Shown one piece after another: positions 9,674 to 19,699 of a stretch of 45,868 bases of DNA. Within the stretch, counting starts at the first letter, position 1; the number at the start of each line of letters is the position of its first letter. This DNA comes from Mesostigma viride. Its lineage: Eukaryota > Streptophyta > Mesostigmatophyceae > Mesostigmatales > Mesostigmataceae. The DNA lies in assembly GCA_009746045.1 (NCBI GenBank), contig RPFO01000489.1:1-45868 (forward strand), given 5' to 3'. The translations under genes and the position numbers were made by a program. The notes below the pieces were generated by a model, which was not told the origin of the DNA, made no database searches, and worked only from the letters and a program-made list of their open reading frames with translations.

Positions 9674-11077
9674 ATGAGTCAACTTACTATAATATCTTGG
9701 AACGTTCAGGGTTTAAATACTTATGGTGTTCGCACCCAGGGACAGTCTAAAATATCTGCGCTCCAGGCACAACTAGCCAGTATCACCCAACCCTATGTCG
9801 GCCCATCTCATGAAATCTGGGTAGGCCTACAAGAACATAAATTTCCTGGAATAGACGCCAAAGCGCTACAATCCTTTACAAGACGCACCCCAGACATGGA
9901 ACGCAGATGGGCATGGGCACGGGGGACTAGTGGAGGCACTGCATTGCTACAATATCGACGTCCGCCACACCCTCATGTTCAACTGCACCCATGGGCCCAG
10001 CACACAGATACTGCTCCCAACACATGGCAGGGTCGCTGGACCCGGCAATGCATCTCCTGGGGCGGTAAGACTGGCTATATTATATCGGTATATGCCCCCA
10101 ACGAACACTCTGACCGTATAAAATTTTTTGATGATTTGTTTGCTATGGTTGCCCCCCTCCTGGACCAATCTCATGAGGTCATACTAATGGGTGACTTTAA
10201 TGTTGACCTAGACCATGGCCTTGGGCTTGAGACGACCTCGTTAGCCAACCACCTCACACGCCTCTCACTACAGGATGTTATCAAACCTCGCGACCATCTG
10301 CATACTCGAGAGTCCACTCGTCAGGGCACCCGCATCACTAGCCGTCTAGACTACATATTTATGTCACCTTTTTGGGCATCCCTCATTTGTCACGCAGAGG
10401 TCATACGCTCCACAGTTTTTTCTGATCACTACCCCTGCCTTCTCACCATGGTGTATCACTCCAGCCCCCCCAGAGGACCAGGCGTCCCTCGCCTCAATAA
10501 AAAGCTGCTGGCTGACCCCGCCTTTCGCTCCCTAGTCCGAGAACAATGGCGGGACTGGAAAACCAAGCAAGTAGAATACCCAAGCACTACTCTCTGGATG
10601 CAAGCATGCCTCTCGCACATCCTTGACTCCTCTAAGGCCTACGATCTAGAACAACGCCGCATAAAAGGCAAAGACTACAATTACTACAAACGCGTTATTA
10701 CTATGTTGCAATCCAAACCCCGCCTAGCCCCGCACGAGTTAACACGACTGCAACTGTGCCAGACTGAGATGGATAAGCTACGCCTTGAACGCCACGCAGA
10801 AGCCCTAGATGTGGAAAATACATGGTGGCATGTCAAGGGTGAACGAATGAATAAGGAATTCTTTGCATTTATCCCACCCCCGCGCTCACAAACCACCATC
10901 ACAGAAATTACAGACGAGACTGGCACCCATACCACCCCCAAGACATCCTACAATCTGGACATGCTTTTTTCTCCACCCTGTTCCGGACAGAACCCGACCC
11001 CTCTGCAAATACAGCCACACAAAAAATCCTCGATGCAATTCCCCACCGCCTCTCTCCGTCACAACAAGCTCTACTAG
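9674..11077 (+). CDS. LINE A ORF2, endonuclease part
   Basis: The frame opens with ISWNVQGLN. It continues with GLQEHK (the catalytic Glu region), ISVYAPN, LMGDFNVD (Asp/Asn pair), SRLDYIF and SDHYPCLLT (the terminal Asp-His). These are the ordered motifs of the apurinic-type endonuclease of LINEs, which nicks the target DNA. About 270 residues of endonuclease are followed by a linker rich in charged residues. The frame goes wrong at a T6 run (10965-10970). The natural continuation is in the next frame, whose protein (FFSTLF...) leads straight into the reverse transcriptase, so the last ~35 residues of this open frame are probably not real. Confidence 0.85.
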   Translation: MSQLTIISWNVQGLNTYGVRTQGQSKISALQAQLASITQPYVGPSHEIWVGLQEHKFPGIDAKALQSFTRRTPDMERRWAWARGTSGGTALLQYRRPPHPHVQLHPWAQHTDTAPNTWQGRWTRQCISWGGKTGYIISVYAPNEHSDRIKFFDDLFAMVAPLLDQSHEVILMGDFNVDLDHGLGLETTSLANHLTRLSLQDVIKPRDHLHTRESTRQGTRITSRLDYIFMSPFWASLICHAEVIRSTVFSDHYPCLLTMVYHSSPPRGPGVPRLNKKLLADPAFRSLVREQWRDWKTKQVEYPSTTLWMQACLSHILDSSKAYDLEQRRIKGKDYNYYKRVITMLQSKPRLAPHELTRLQLCQTEMDKLRLERHAEALDVENTWWHVKGERMNKEFFAFIPPPRSQTTITEITDETGTHTTPKTSYNLDMLFSPPCSGQNPTPLQIQPHKKSSMQFPTASLRHNKLY

Positions 11078-11673
11078 ACGCCAGCCCCACTATGGAAGAA
11101 ACATCTCTAGCACTCCAACATCTCAAAACCGGTAGCGCACCTGGTGCAGATGGCCTTCCAGTAGAGTTTTTTAAAACGTTCTGGCCCCTCATAGGCAGGG
11201 ATCTATACCAATGCATCCTGGAAATCTGGAACACCGAAACTGTTGTGGGCCAGTGGTCGGAAACAATCCTCATCCTCTTACACAAAAAAGGGGATAAAAC
11301 AAGTTGGAAAAATTATAGACCCATTCGCATGCTCACAGTCCCTTACAAACTAGCCAGCAAACTCTTGCAACGCCGTTTCTACAGTGTACTAGATAATCTG
11401 ATCGGCCCGGAACAAGTTGGATTCAGGTCCAACCTACACATCAGCGACAGCATCACCATGATCATGGACATTGTTGATGACGCATGGCGCAACAATATTA
11501 TAGGTCTTATTTTATTTTGGGATTTTGAAAAGGCATTCGACCGCATATGTTGGAAATACCTCGAGGCTATACTACACGGGCTTGGATTTGGACCTAAACT
11601 TATTAAGGTCAGTCTAGGCATGATCAAATCCCTCACTTGGCACCTACTAATTAATGGACATAAATCCCAATAG
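10966..11673 (+). CDS. LINE A ORF2, reverse transcriptase N-terminal part
   Basis: This segment contains the reverse-transcriptase finger and palm start. It reads SAPGADGLPVEFFKTFW, then LLHKKGDKTSWKNYRPI, GPEQVGFR, and the first catalytic block FWDFEKAFDRI at about 11515-11545. It stops at 11671-11673 just where the next block (LPQGDCLSPLLF) begins in another frame, so the break is a single frameshift rather than a true end. Without the following frame it lacks the YADD site. Confidence 0.85.
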   Translation, partial: FFSTLFRTEPDPSANTATQKILDAIPHRLSPSQQALLDASPTMEETSLALQHLKTGSAPGADGLPVEFFKTFWPLIGRDLYQCILEIWNTETVVGQWSETILILLHKKGDKTSWKNYRPIRMLTVPYKLASKLLQRRFYSVLDNLIGPEQVGFRSNLHISDSITMIMDIVDDAWRNNIIGLILFWDFEKAFDRICWKYLEAILHGLGFGPKLIKVSLGMIKSLTWHLLINGHKSQ

Positions 11674-11675
11674 GC

Positions 11676-12938
11676 CATAGCACACGCTCTCTCCCACAAG
11701 GCGACTGTCTCTCTCCCCTTCTCTTTCTGCTCGCTCACGCTGGCCTCTTCTTTCTTCATCAACAGGACAGCCGTATTCAAGGCTACCCCCTCCCTCACCA
11801 CACACGTGGTCTGTTTCAAACTGCTTACGCCGATGACACTACTAACATTTGCACCTCCCTGCGTGATGTTGATGCTGTGCTTGACAACATATCTACATAC
11901 TGTACCGCCTCCCAACAACGCTGCAACGTGCAAAAGTCCACGGGCTTGCATATTGGCAGAACAACCAACCCGACTCTCCAACCTACTAACCTGGCGGTGA
12001 CATGGGTCCCGCCAGGAGGATACCACCTTTTGCATAACTGCCCTATCGGTCGGACAGCCGAAGGGAGGTTATTGGAAGTCAAAACCTTTTTATACGACGA
12101 ATCACAACAACTGGGCAAACTTACTGGTGTACAACAGGTGGCCAACCGCTGGGCTGGCGTACACCGCCTCAGCCTCCGGGGCAAGGTCCTCGTTACGAAC
12201 CAGCTGCTGTTCTCCAAGCTGCTGTACTTCGGTCAGGCCCACCCACCGGATGAACACACCGTGTCTCTTATTCAACGACTGGGGCATAACTTTGTTTGGA
12301 AAAAATCGAGCGATCTCAGCCGCCAGGTACACGGATGGATCAGAGAGTCAATGTCTTTTATGCCGTGGCCTCTTGGAGGACTAGGCTTACACAATATGCA
12401 ATGGCGTTTATGGTCTGTGTATGCCAAACAAGTTATCTCTGCCCACATTGGTGTCAACACCCACCCTGGATGTCTTCTGGCACGTGTAACCCTCTCACGT
12501 CTTACTCATCACTCCAATGGTATTTCCTGGCACTCTGGAGCCGCACTGCTTACTGCTCGCCTCCCCTCCCCGAAGCTCACCAGAGGTCTTCCTTGGTACT
12601 GGGCTCGTATATGGCAAGGCTTTATGGCACTTAAACCCGACCGCCTACTATTCCCCACACTACGTGAGGAAGTTGCACGCCAACCCCTATTCTTTAATGA
12701 TATATACCTCAACCCCCTTAATCGCCCCTTTGGATGCTTAAGTGGCCCTAACCCCTATGAAGGCTTCATAACATCCCCCCACCCTGTAACCACTATTCTC
12801 CACCTGTATATTCTCCACGGTGACTGCTACCGCCTCTTAACATATAACGAACTGGCTGCCTGGGTCCCCAATATGCCTACTTATGCTGCCTGGGCCGCGC
12901 TAGTACAAGCCATACCCCCCGCTGGCACACACTCATGA
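11676..12938 (+). CDS. LINE A ORF2, reverse transcriptase C-terminal part and thumb
   Basis: The frame opens with RSLPQGDCLSPLLFLL, then TAYADDTTNI with the two catalytic aspartates (11832-11837). It continues through a long region typical of plant-type L1 elements, for example LRGKVLVTNQLLFSKLLY and WPLGGLGLHNMQWR. There is no Met near the start because it is the continuation of the previous frame. It ends at 12938, four bases into the next frame (12935). Confidence 0.85.
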   Translation, partial: HSTRSLPQGDCLSPLLFLLAHAGLFFLHQQDSRIQGYPLPHHTRGLFQTAYADDTTNICTSLRDVDAVLDNISTYCTASQQRCNVQKSTGLHIGRTTNPTLQPTNLAVTWVPPGGYHLLHNCPIGRTAEGRLLEVKTFLYDESQQLGKLTGVQQVANRWAGVHRLSLRGKVLVTNQLLFSKLLYFGQAHPPDEHTVSLIQRLGHNFVWKKSSDLSRQVHGWIRESMSFMPWPLGGLGLHNMQWRLWSVYAKQVISAHIGVNTHPGCLLARVTLSRLTHHSNGISWHSGAALLTARLPSPKLTRGLPWYWARIWQGFMALKPDRLLFPTLREEVARQPLFFNDIYLNPLNRPFGCLSGPNPYEGFITSPHPVTTILHLYILHGDCYRLLTYNELAAWVPNMPTYAAWAALVQAIPPAGTHS

Positions 12939-13642
12939 CTTCTCCCCGTGCCCCCTATAAAGCTGGTGAATGGTGCTGCTTTTGTCCATACAGCACGACC
13001 GCAACATGCTCGGGGAAGGTGATCGCAGAACTCCCCCTTGGAACCCTGCACGTTCAACTACTGGCGCCGCTGAGCGGCCACAATGGCTGTCTGGCTCAAC
13101 TTACAACTGCAGTGGTGTTCCTCCCCACCCAGCTATGCCACCGGATTCGGGTTGTACCTTGGTCCCTTGAACAATCATGTGTATACCAACCCAACCCCAA
13201 CCTTCCAGACGCTGCTATTATTTGGCTACATGTGGGATCAACCCGCCTGGACATGTTGTCATTGGATCCAGTGGAATTTGGCTGGGTGCTAAATCAGGGT
13301 GACAGCAGAACTGTAAAAGGCCTTTACGAGTACACGGCAGAGTGGGGCTACACAATGCTCTTGCATAAAAACCATCAATTCCACCCCGGACGGACACGCT
13401 GGGGCGCTACTGAGTGGCCTGGCCACACCTGGGTCCGCAACATCACCCTCGCCGCTGACCACCCGCTGATTGATCGCCGCGCGACCGACGTACAACACCT
13501 CTTGATGCACCGGTCCATCGGGGTGGGGAGATCCTCCACCGGCGATTTCAACACCCTGCTACATGTTTATGTACCAACCCCACTGAAACTGTGGAACACC
13601 GATTTTTATGGTGTAACCTCCAGGGAGTTTGGACCTGGTTGA
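12935..13642 (+). CDS. LINE A ORF2, C-terminal region before the zinc finger
   Basis: A 235-residue frame overlapping the end of the previous one by four bases. It has no catalytic motif, but its position matches the region between reverse transcriptase and the terminal zinc-binding segment in L1-like elements. The frame should switch near a GGGG run at 13525-13528, after which the last ~38 residues are out of register. Confidence 0.6.
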   Translation: MTSPRAPYKAGEWCCFCPYSTTATCSGKVIAELPLGTLHVQLLAPLSGHNGCLAQLTTAVVFLPTQLCHRIRVVPWSLEQSCVYQPNPNLPDAAIIWLHVGSTRLDMLSLDPVEFGWVLNQGDSRTVKGLYEYTAEWGYTMLLHKNHQFHPGRTRWGATEWPGHTWVRNITLAADHPLIDRRATDVQHLLMHRSIGVGRSSTGDFNTLLHVYVPTPLKLWNTDFYGVTSREFGPG

Positions 13643-14073
13643 TTGGTTTATGGGCAGCCTGGACGTCTGAGCCTATCATACCGGTGTCTACCCGCTCAAT
13701 TATCTTTGGCATCACTGGCACCCCTGGCCTTGAGCTCACCTTTTCACAACAAGCGTGGATATGGCTCCGCACATGCATGTTATATACAATCTGGACGGTG
13801 CGAAACGATGTGGTGTTCAATAGGCGCACAGTTTTCGACAAAGCTGGGGTTCTCTCACGCTTCATTTACCTATGGAACTCCGGCATGCGACGCTACTGGA
13901 TGGTTGCAAATGAACAAAACAAAATCTGGGACCCTGGCGCGGACCAGGATAAGCCCAGCCCACTTGAGATCTTTCATGACCTCATGGGCAAAAACAGGAT
14001 CTTTACCCACATGCCCAATGACAACCCATTAGAAGTCCAGTGGCTTCCGTGGTCTAGTAAGGCTCCGTTTTAG
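13526..14073 (+). CDS. LINE A ORF2, zinc-binding C-terminus (zf-RVT type)
   Basis: Read from the frame that continues after 13526, the protein has CLCTNPTETVEHRFLWC (about 13576-13626). This fits the Cys-x-Cys...Glu-Thr-x-x-His-x-Phe-x-x-Cys pattern of the reverse-transcriptase zinc-binding domain found at the end of plant LINEs. It is followed by WTVRNDVVFNRR, the Trp-x-x-Arg-Asn block usual after this domain. It ends with a proper stop at 14071-14073. Confidence 0.75.
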
Positions 14074-14201
14074 CCACTGACATCTTGATACCCTAGGCTT
14101 AGCAGGGATTACCTATTGGCTATATTTGGAATAAACGTACACCTATTTACCTGGAAATTTACGCCTCGGATGCTTTTTACCACCCTCGGACGAAAAGTAT
14201 A

Positions 14202-14990
14202 GTGTTGGGACCGCTGCTGGGCAGCCTGCTCCCCAGCTGCGAGGTTGATGTGGACCATCGCATCTCCCTCGCCTGGCACGCTTTACGCCAGTACCGGGCC
14301 CTGTGCATGCGCAAGCCCCTGGGCAAGATCGAGAAGCAGGACCTGTTCAAGGTCCTCGTGCTTCCTGTTCTCACGTATGGAGCCGTGACGTGGACCCTCA
14401 CCGCCGACCTGGCCCGCAAGCTGGACAGCGCGGTCACCAGCATGCTGCGTTCCATTTTCAGAGTAGGATATGCTGCTCATGTCCGCAATGAGGACCTGTA
14501 CCAGGGCATGCCCTATATCACCAGCACCATTAAGCAACGACGCCTGCAGCTAGTAGGGCACCTAGCTAGCTCGCACCAACCAGGTAGACACCTCACGTGG
14601 CCCCCCGCAGGACTGCGACCAGCCCAGCCTGGCCGGCACCTCCTCAGTGACGTGGGCTGGGCCCAGTGATGTTAAAGACGCCGCAAGGCCCGCACCTTCA
14701 AAGAACAGCTAGTAGAGGACATGGGGGGCCTAGGCCTCTCCGTGATTTGGAAGAAGATGATGGACAAGGCCAAGTGGGCCCAGGTCATAGAGGACAACGA
14801 GCCCCCCCAGTGGGGAAGCGCCCGCGTGTGCAATCCCATGGGAGGCACGCCAGATAGCTCCCCTAGGGCAGCGTGCGGCTGCCTAGATAGATGTTGTAGT
14901 TAGAATGCTGTTCGATAGATGTAGTATGTAGCCAATGTAGATAGATTAGACCGGTAGGACTGTTTGCACCCATCCATCCATCCATCGGGG
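14202..14990 (+). mobile_element. 3' fragment of a LINE B-family copy
   Basis: The frame 14202-14669 encodes RISLAWHALRQYRAL, LFKVLVLPVLTYGAVTWTLT and DLYQGMPYITSTIKQRRL. These are standard downstream-of-YADD blocks of RTE/I-like LINEs. The protein is clearly related to 19090-19660 (GMPRISDEIRQRS, LTYGAEAWTLT). A remaining segment (EDMGGLGLSVIWKKMM) reads in another frame from about 14700. There is no endonuclease and no YADD box, so the copy is 5'-truncated, which is common in LINE insertion. It ends in a CATC-repeat tail near 14970-14986. Confidence 0.75.
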
Positions 14991-14996
14991 TTAATG

Positions 14997-15060
14997 CTCC
15001 GTGACTCCCCAACGGGAGCACGAGTCTAATTAATTAATTAATTAATTAATTAATTAATTA
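14997..15060. repeat. hairpin plus (TTAA)n tail, copy of the 5026-5073 arm
   Basis: CTCCGTGACTCCCCAACGGG, AGCACGAGTCTAAT and then eight or so AATT repeats. It follows the LINE B fragment directly and may be its tail or a separate insertion. Confidence 0.6.
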
Positions 15061-15186
15061 TAGTAGCTGCCAGTGCGGGCACCATGGGCGCGCTGAAAAA
15101 TCGAACTCAGGACTGGCCCATACTCCACGTACATCGCCTGTGCCTCACCACATCGATCATGATCCCAGCAATGACCTTTCCTTTAC

Positions 15187-15560
15187 TCCATTTTTGTTTT
15201 TGTTATTATTACTACTCTTTACTTTTTTTATAACATGCCTACGTTGGGAGATCATGTGGCACATATTGCTTGATGGATGGGTGGAGTGGAAGGAGCCGCG
15301 TAATCGAACTAACCTAACTCTAAGCTATCTAGTCTAGAAAAATCCTAACTACACTACTCATCAAAACGCCGCCTCCTCTTGGGGGGAGGTGGCTTGCCCA
15401 CAGCCGGGGCTGGCGTGTGAGCCTTGACAACCTTCAGTGCCACCGCGTCTTGTTCTGCATGGCAGTCCAAATTGAAAGTGGATGCGGTGTTCAAACTGGG
15501 CTGGGACCACTACTAAGGTCGTCCAGCAACACTCTGGATGTAGTTCGTGACAGGTCTCTT
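15187..15560 (-). mobile_element. inverted copy of the LINE B 3' end
   Basis: On the minus strand this repeats the 2113-2365 tail: TTGGACTGCCATGCAG, then an open stretch ending in KPPPPKRRRRFDE, a TAG stop and GCATGTTATAA. Upstream (15490-15560) it matches the ending AQFEH.IH...FGLPCR that is also seen at about 19640-19690. It therefore extends the 3'-terminal consensus of LINE B. It is non-functional alone. Confidence 0.6.
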
Positions 15561-15773
15561 TACTTTGCATGACAGGACTCTTTACTTTGTCGATCTTTAT
15601 TTATTATTGCTCGTCTTATCATGAGGAGACAACCAGCGCAGGCCAGAAATCGGGCCAGAATCCGGACCATGGTAGCTAGCTCAAGCCTGCCGTTATCTTG
15701 TCCGCGTTTTAGAGTCGTTCAGGATGATGAATATGAATGAAGATGGAAATGTGTCATTTTCGCGGGCTTAATT
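15561..15773. other. short spacer, no feature recognised
   Basis: Nothing recognisable; it ends shortly before the LINE B reverse-transcriptase region. Confidence 0.5.
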
Positions 15774-16860
15774 TTGCTGCCCGCGCCCCGTTTCTGGCGC
15801 GGCCCGGCACCTGCCGGTCATGCCCCGCCGCTGCCCCGGCCCCGCCAGGACCCCAAGGTCTTGGCCGCCGGGCACCGCCTCAAGCGTAACCGGGACCCGT
15901 TGCAGAAACTGGTGCTCAAGGCCGCCCTTGTGGAGGCCTACGAGCATGCATGCTCAGGACGCAGATCGAGGCGGCCCAGTGCATCGCAGATGCCAAGGCC
16001 TGCAAAGCTCGCAAACAGGGCAAGGACATGTGGTACCACCTCGGTCGACCGGCTCGGCGGCCGGCGGCAGCGCACCCCGGTGGAGCACACGGGGGACGGC
16101 GCACGGCGCCGGTCAGCCCTGCTTGACTGCTGGTTGCCGCCCACAATGTTTCCTTGACAGGTGGGGCTCGCGCCTCCCCCCCCCGGCCCCGCCGCTTCAC
16201 TCCCGAGACGGCCCGGCCCGGGCCTTGGTGATGCAGGACCCCCCCCGCCGCCGCCCGCCGGCGCCCCCCTCCTCGGCCGCGGACTATACCAAGTCCCCGC
16301 CTTGCAGGAGGGCTGCCTTGCCAGGCCGGGCCAACCACGTCGTCCACCCCTTCACTTTGAAGGAATTGGACGGCGCCCTTGCTCGCAGGTGCGGTACAAC
16401 GCGGCGGTCGGTGCATGCCGACCATCTTTCTGCTGAGCTGCTGAAGACCCCTGACCCGGCGGTGCAGGATCTTCTGCTGGCGTTCTGCAACCGTGTCCTG
16501 CTCTCAGATGAGCCTCCGCCTGCTGAGTGGACTGACGGGGCCCCATGCGAGTCATGCTGTACAAGAAGGGCTCTGCTGCTGACCCCGGTAACTATCGGGG
16601 TGTCTGCCTCCAGAGCGCCGCGCTGAAGGTCTTCATGCGTATGCATGATGCTGCACAGGCTCCGCGCCGCGCTGGACCCACACCTGGGTGAGTCTCAGAT
16701 GGGTTTCCGTTGTGGTCGTGTTAACACTGTCATGGCTGTATTTGTCGCGCGCCGGGTGATGGAGGAGGTGCGTCGCCTTTGCCCTAGGTGATGGTCTGCC
16801 GCTGGTCTTCATTTTTGTCGACTGATATCAAGGCCTTTGACACGGTCCTCTGGGAGGCTC
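15774..16860 (+). mobile_element. LINE B, 5' portion of reverse transcriptase (interrupted copy)
   Basis: GC-rich and multiply frameshifted. Recognisable blocks are LKELDGALARR, HADHLSAELLKTPDPAVQDL and EPPPAEWTDG. In another frame come LYKKGSAADPGNYRGVCLQS and LGESQMGFRCGR. FVD plus KAFDTVLWEAL at about 16815-16858 holds the first catalytic Asp. These are finger and palm blocks of an RTE/I-like reverse transcriptase. The sequence breaks at 16860, and the next expected residues (LDRVPPAFIAAIRRLYGGSQ) appear only at about 18600, beyond an inserted element. No endonuclease is seen upstream. Confidence 0.75.
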
Positions 16861-17219
16861 TTAACTCTTCAACCGTCTGGACTGGAACCACCGAAACGGA
16901 CTGAGTTTGGGTATCTTTGTGCGCCTGAGAGTAACTAGCCAAATAACATTTTCTGGCCCACCCTTGGAACCAAGCATGCTTTTATATCAAATAATGTTTG
17001 GGAAATTTGGTTGGTCACATATCTATGCCCCATGCATGCTATAAATAGCACCCCCCCCAGGGGGGTACGGTGCACATGGGGTTGGAGACATATATAATGC
17101 ATTATAGACCATTTACACAAATCAGGTGGCCCTGGCCTTTTAAAGGCAGTTTATTAGAATCACAGGCATGCCATCAATGCATTCACAGCATGAAATGTCA
17201 CAGAACTGCACATGCTATC

Positions 17220-17283
17220 TAGCAAACAGCCCAAAATAGCTCAGACCGTTATAACGGTGCAAGCTATTTTGGGACGGTTGCTA
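17220..17283. repeat. 64-nt imperfect hairpin with a 14-bp perfect palindrome at its tip
   Basis: Arms TAGCAAACAGCCCAAAATAGCT and AGCTATTTTGGGACGGTTGCTA pair with about three mismatches. Between them lies ACCGTTATAACGGT (17245-17258), itself a perfect palindrome. The hairpin lies inside the TTAA element. Confidence 0.7.
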
Positions 17284-17440
17284 GAACTGCCGTATAGGTT
17301 TCCTATCCCAAAGTGGCACAAAACAACAACTAGATGGCCACAAAAGCAATGCCAACACCATGTCCAGCATATAAGACACAAGCTCATGCTATACAATAGG
17401 TGTAAGGCTCATATCAAGGCCTAAAGCGCGCGTACAAAGG

Positions 17441-17803
17441 GTGGCAAGGAGCTACATCACTAACACACCCAATGAACGACAAAACACCTCTATGTTCTTG
17501 GAAACAATGAATAAAACAATAGGAATAAGTTGGTATAATGCTCCCATGCAAACAGGTTATGGGTATCTCCACGATTTTCACATGCAATGGATGCAAAACA
17601 AGAAGGTGGGCGTTGGCCAGCAAAACAAGAAGCCACGCCTAACACTGGTCAGAAAAGAACTTGTCTCGGGGTGCTTGACCAAGGAAAAGCATTGGGTAAT
17701 CAACGTTACCATATTAGTGACCGATAACAATCGTTACCTCGCTATTTCCGTTGCAGCATCAGCTAACGGTGACCAAACATGGTCCAAAATCTGCTTGACC
17801 TGA
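17441..17803 (+). CDS. hypothetical ORF inside the TTAA element
   Basis: A 120-residue frame, the longest in the element, with ordinary composition (for example GYGYLHDFHMQWMQNKK). I recognise no domain, and in particular no DDD/DDE transposase motif. It may be a chance frame or a remnant of a transposase-related or captured gene. Confidence 0.25.
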   Translation: MARSYITNTPNERQNTSMFLETMNKTIGISWYNAPMQTGYGYLHDFHMQWMQNKKVGVGQQNKKPRLTLVRKELVSGCLTKEKHWVINVTILVTDNNRYLAISVAASANGDQTWSKICLT

Positions 17804-18586
17804 TGGTATTCCCCAACCATGACAAGCCGATGCGTAGAGGCAGCAAAACAACAAAAAGACAATCACAACCCCTCGGTGATAACTCTGATATTAGCTTTAA
17901 ACGATAATACAACTATATACGGCTAATAGAACACGCTTGGAGGCTAGAACGTACCAGGTCGGTACAGCAGATTACCTTTCTTGCGCGAGCCAGCACGCCA
18001 GAGTAATGGACGTAGCCTCGAGCCTTTACTGGCTGCCAATGCTAATCAATCTTGTTGGGAACAACGTACTAAATTGATCGATGCGCAGATGTCTGGGAAA
18101 ATTCGGCCTAGCAACATGCAGCACTCGCACCATCACTGCCTGGCCGCTAACGTCATTTGCTGCGCCGACCAGCACCCCGAGACCCATCTACGTACCTCCG
18201 AACCTTCCATGGCTAGGGATATTCAATTTTTAGGATCTAAGAATCATGCCTACAAAATTTGAGTCCAATACGTCAAGCCATTCTCTCGTACCAGTCAGTT
18301 CTTTGCACCGCCATAGCCGTGCGCGTCAATATTTTTCCTGCACGTCGGTCCCGTTGGACCATGGTACCCCCCTAACTTTGCTCAAGCATATCTCCCTGGC
18401 CAGGTGTCCAAAGTACGGTCTGAAGTGCTCTACGGAAAGCTGACGTCTAGATCTTTCGATCCCCCCAGGTTTGACCGTTAAATTATTATTGGCGCGGCGC
18501 CTGGTAGGCGCACAAACTCAGTCCGTTAGAGTGGTAGGACTTCAACTGGTACCACGAAAACGGCGCGAGAACGGTTTAAGAGTTAA

Positions 18587-19690
18587 TGGGCCATCCTAGC
18601 TCTGGATCGGGTACCACCAGCGTTTATTGCTGCCATTCGTCGACTGTATGGGGGCTCACAGGCAGTATAGTGCGGACTGCGGAAGGCACCACCCCACCAT
18701 AATCCCCCTTCACCACGGGGTGTGGCCCAAGGTTGTGTCCTGTCCCCATATCTGTTCAATATTGTCGTGGATCACGTCATGTGCCGGGCACGTGCGCGCG
18801 CTTTACTGCTCTTAATGAGGGGTTCGAGCCCGGCTTGGACATTCTTAACGAGCGCGAGAACGGTGGCCGGGGGTGGCACTGGCTACCGCCTGGCCGACCA
18901 AATTTATGCGGATGACACCGGCCACCCTCATAGTCGCGCGCCCCGAGCACATTCAGACCTGGCTGGACTGTCTGGGCTTGGAGGCGAGGGCGGTGGGGTT
19001 GGAGATTAGTGTCAAAACTGAGGCGATGGTGATTGGGGCCTCCATGTCGCCCGCCGCTGCCGCGCCTGCTCGACGGGACGGAGGTCCCGTTTCGTGACCG
19101 CTTCAAACTGTTAGGGAGCATGCTCCCCGACATCGCCGACGATGTGGACATCCGCATCAGCCTGGCCTGGGCCCGGCTCCGTTCGCTCACGTACCACCTA
19201 CTTGCGCTCGAAGGGCAGGCCTGGGTGAGCACCGTAAGCGCATGCTCTTCAAGGTCCTCGTCCTCATGGTGCTTACGTATGGCGCCGAGGCATGGACACT
19301 CACGGGTCACACACTGGCGGCTAAGCTAGACGGCACGGTTTACCGGATGCTCCGACAGGTCCTGAATGTAGGGTTTTATCAGCGTAGGTCATTAGAGTCT
19401 TTGTATCAGGGTATGCCTCGTATTTCGGACGAGATTAGGCAGCGTAGTCGATAGCATTTGTAGGACATCTTGCTCGCACCAGCCAGGTCGACACCGCCCT
19501 TGGTCTGGCCGGCCCCCAGCGGCTTGGCCAACCAGGGCGGCATATCCTGACCTGGCCTGGCCCCAAGGGCATTCCCAGGAAGCTAGGTAAGCCTGCCATG
19601 AACTACATCCAGATGTTGCTGGACGACCTAGTGGTCCTGGGCAGCTCAGTTTGAACACTGCATTCACTCCCTCTCTCTTCTTTGGACTGC
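18587..19690 (+). mobile_element. LINE B, 3' portion of reverse transcriptase (interrupted copy)
   Basis: Continues LINE B across the insertion: VPPAFIAAIRRLYGGSQAV, then GVAQGCVLSPYLFNIVVDHVM, then QIYADDT with the catalytic pair at 18905-18916. The RISLAWARLR, LVLMVLTYGAEAWTLTG and GMPRISDEIRQRS blocks follow, and the end is close to the shared tail phrase TTGGACTGCCATGCAG (about 19672-19687). The frame changes several times and an in-frame stop follows GSQAV, so it is a dead copy. Confidence 0.75.
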
Positions 19691-19699
19691 CATGCAGGG

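Larger units (their letters stand above)
9298..14160 (+). mobile_element. LINE A, nearly full-length non-LTR retrotransposon with frameshifts
   Basis: In order on the plus strand: a short Lys/Arg-containing frame (9490-9621), an AP-type endonuclease (from 9674), a reverse transcriptase with a YADD site at 11826-11837, and a C-terminal zinc-binding segment (about 13580). This order is that of the L1-like group of LINEs. The element copies itself by nicking target DNA with the endonuclease and reverse-transcribing its RNA at the nick. The reading frame changes four times (near 10965, 11670, 12937 and 13525). At least two changes fall at short homopolymers, so they may be consensus errors as much as decay. 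Both ends are approximate; I see no clear poly(A) tail or target-site duplication. Confidence 0.85.
16861..18586 (+). mobile_element. TTAA-flanked TIR element inserted into LINE B
   Basis: The element is bounded by TTAA at 16861-16864 and TTAA at 18583-18586, with LINE B coding sequence resuming on each side. Its ends are inverted repeats: CTCTTCAACCGT at the left and CTCTTAAACCGT at the right (read outward-in). A second matching block GGACTGAGTTTG...GTGCGCCT lies about 45 and 65 bases further in. A TTAA duplication is the signature of piggyBac-type cut-and-paste transposons. I see no recognisable piggyBac transposase inside, so this is probably a non-autonomous member. Confidence 0.75.

Noticed and set aside
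17981-18470. Possible rRNA or organelle fragment
   Set aside because: Some phrases looked RNA-like, but I could not match any part to rRNA or an organelle gene; it lies inside the TTAA element.
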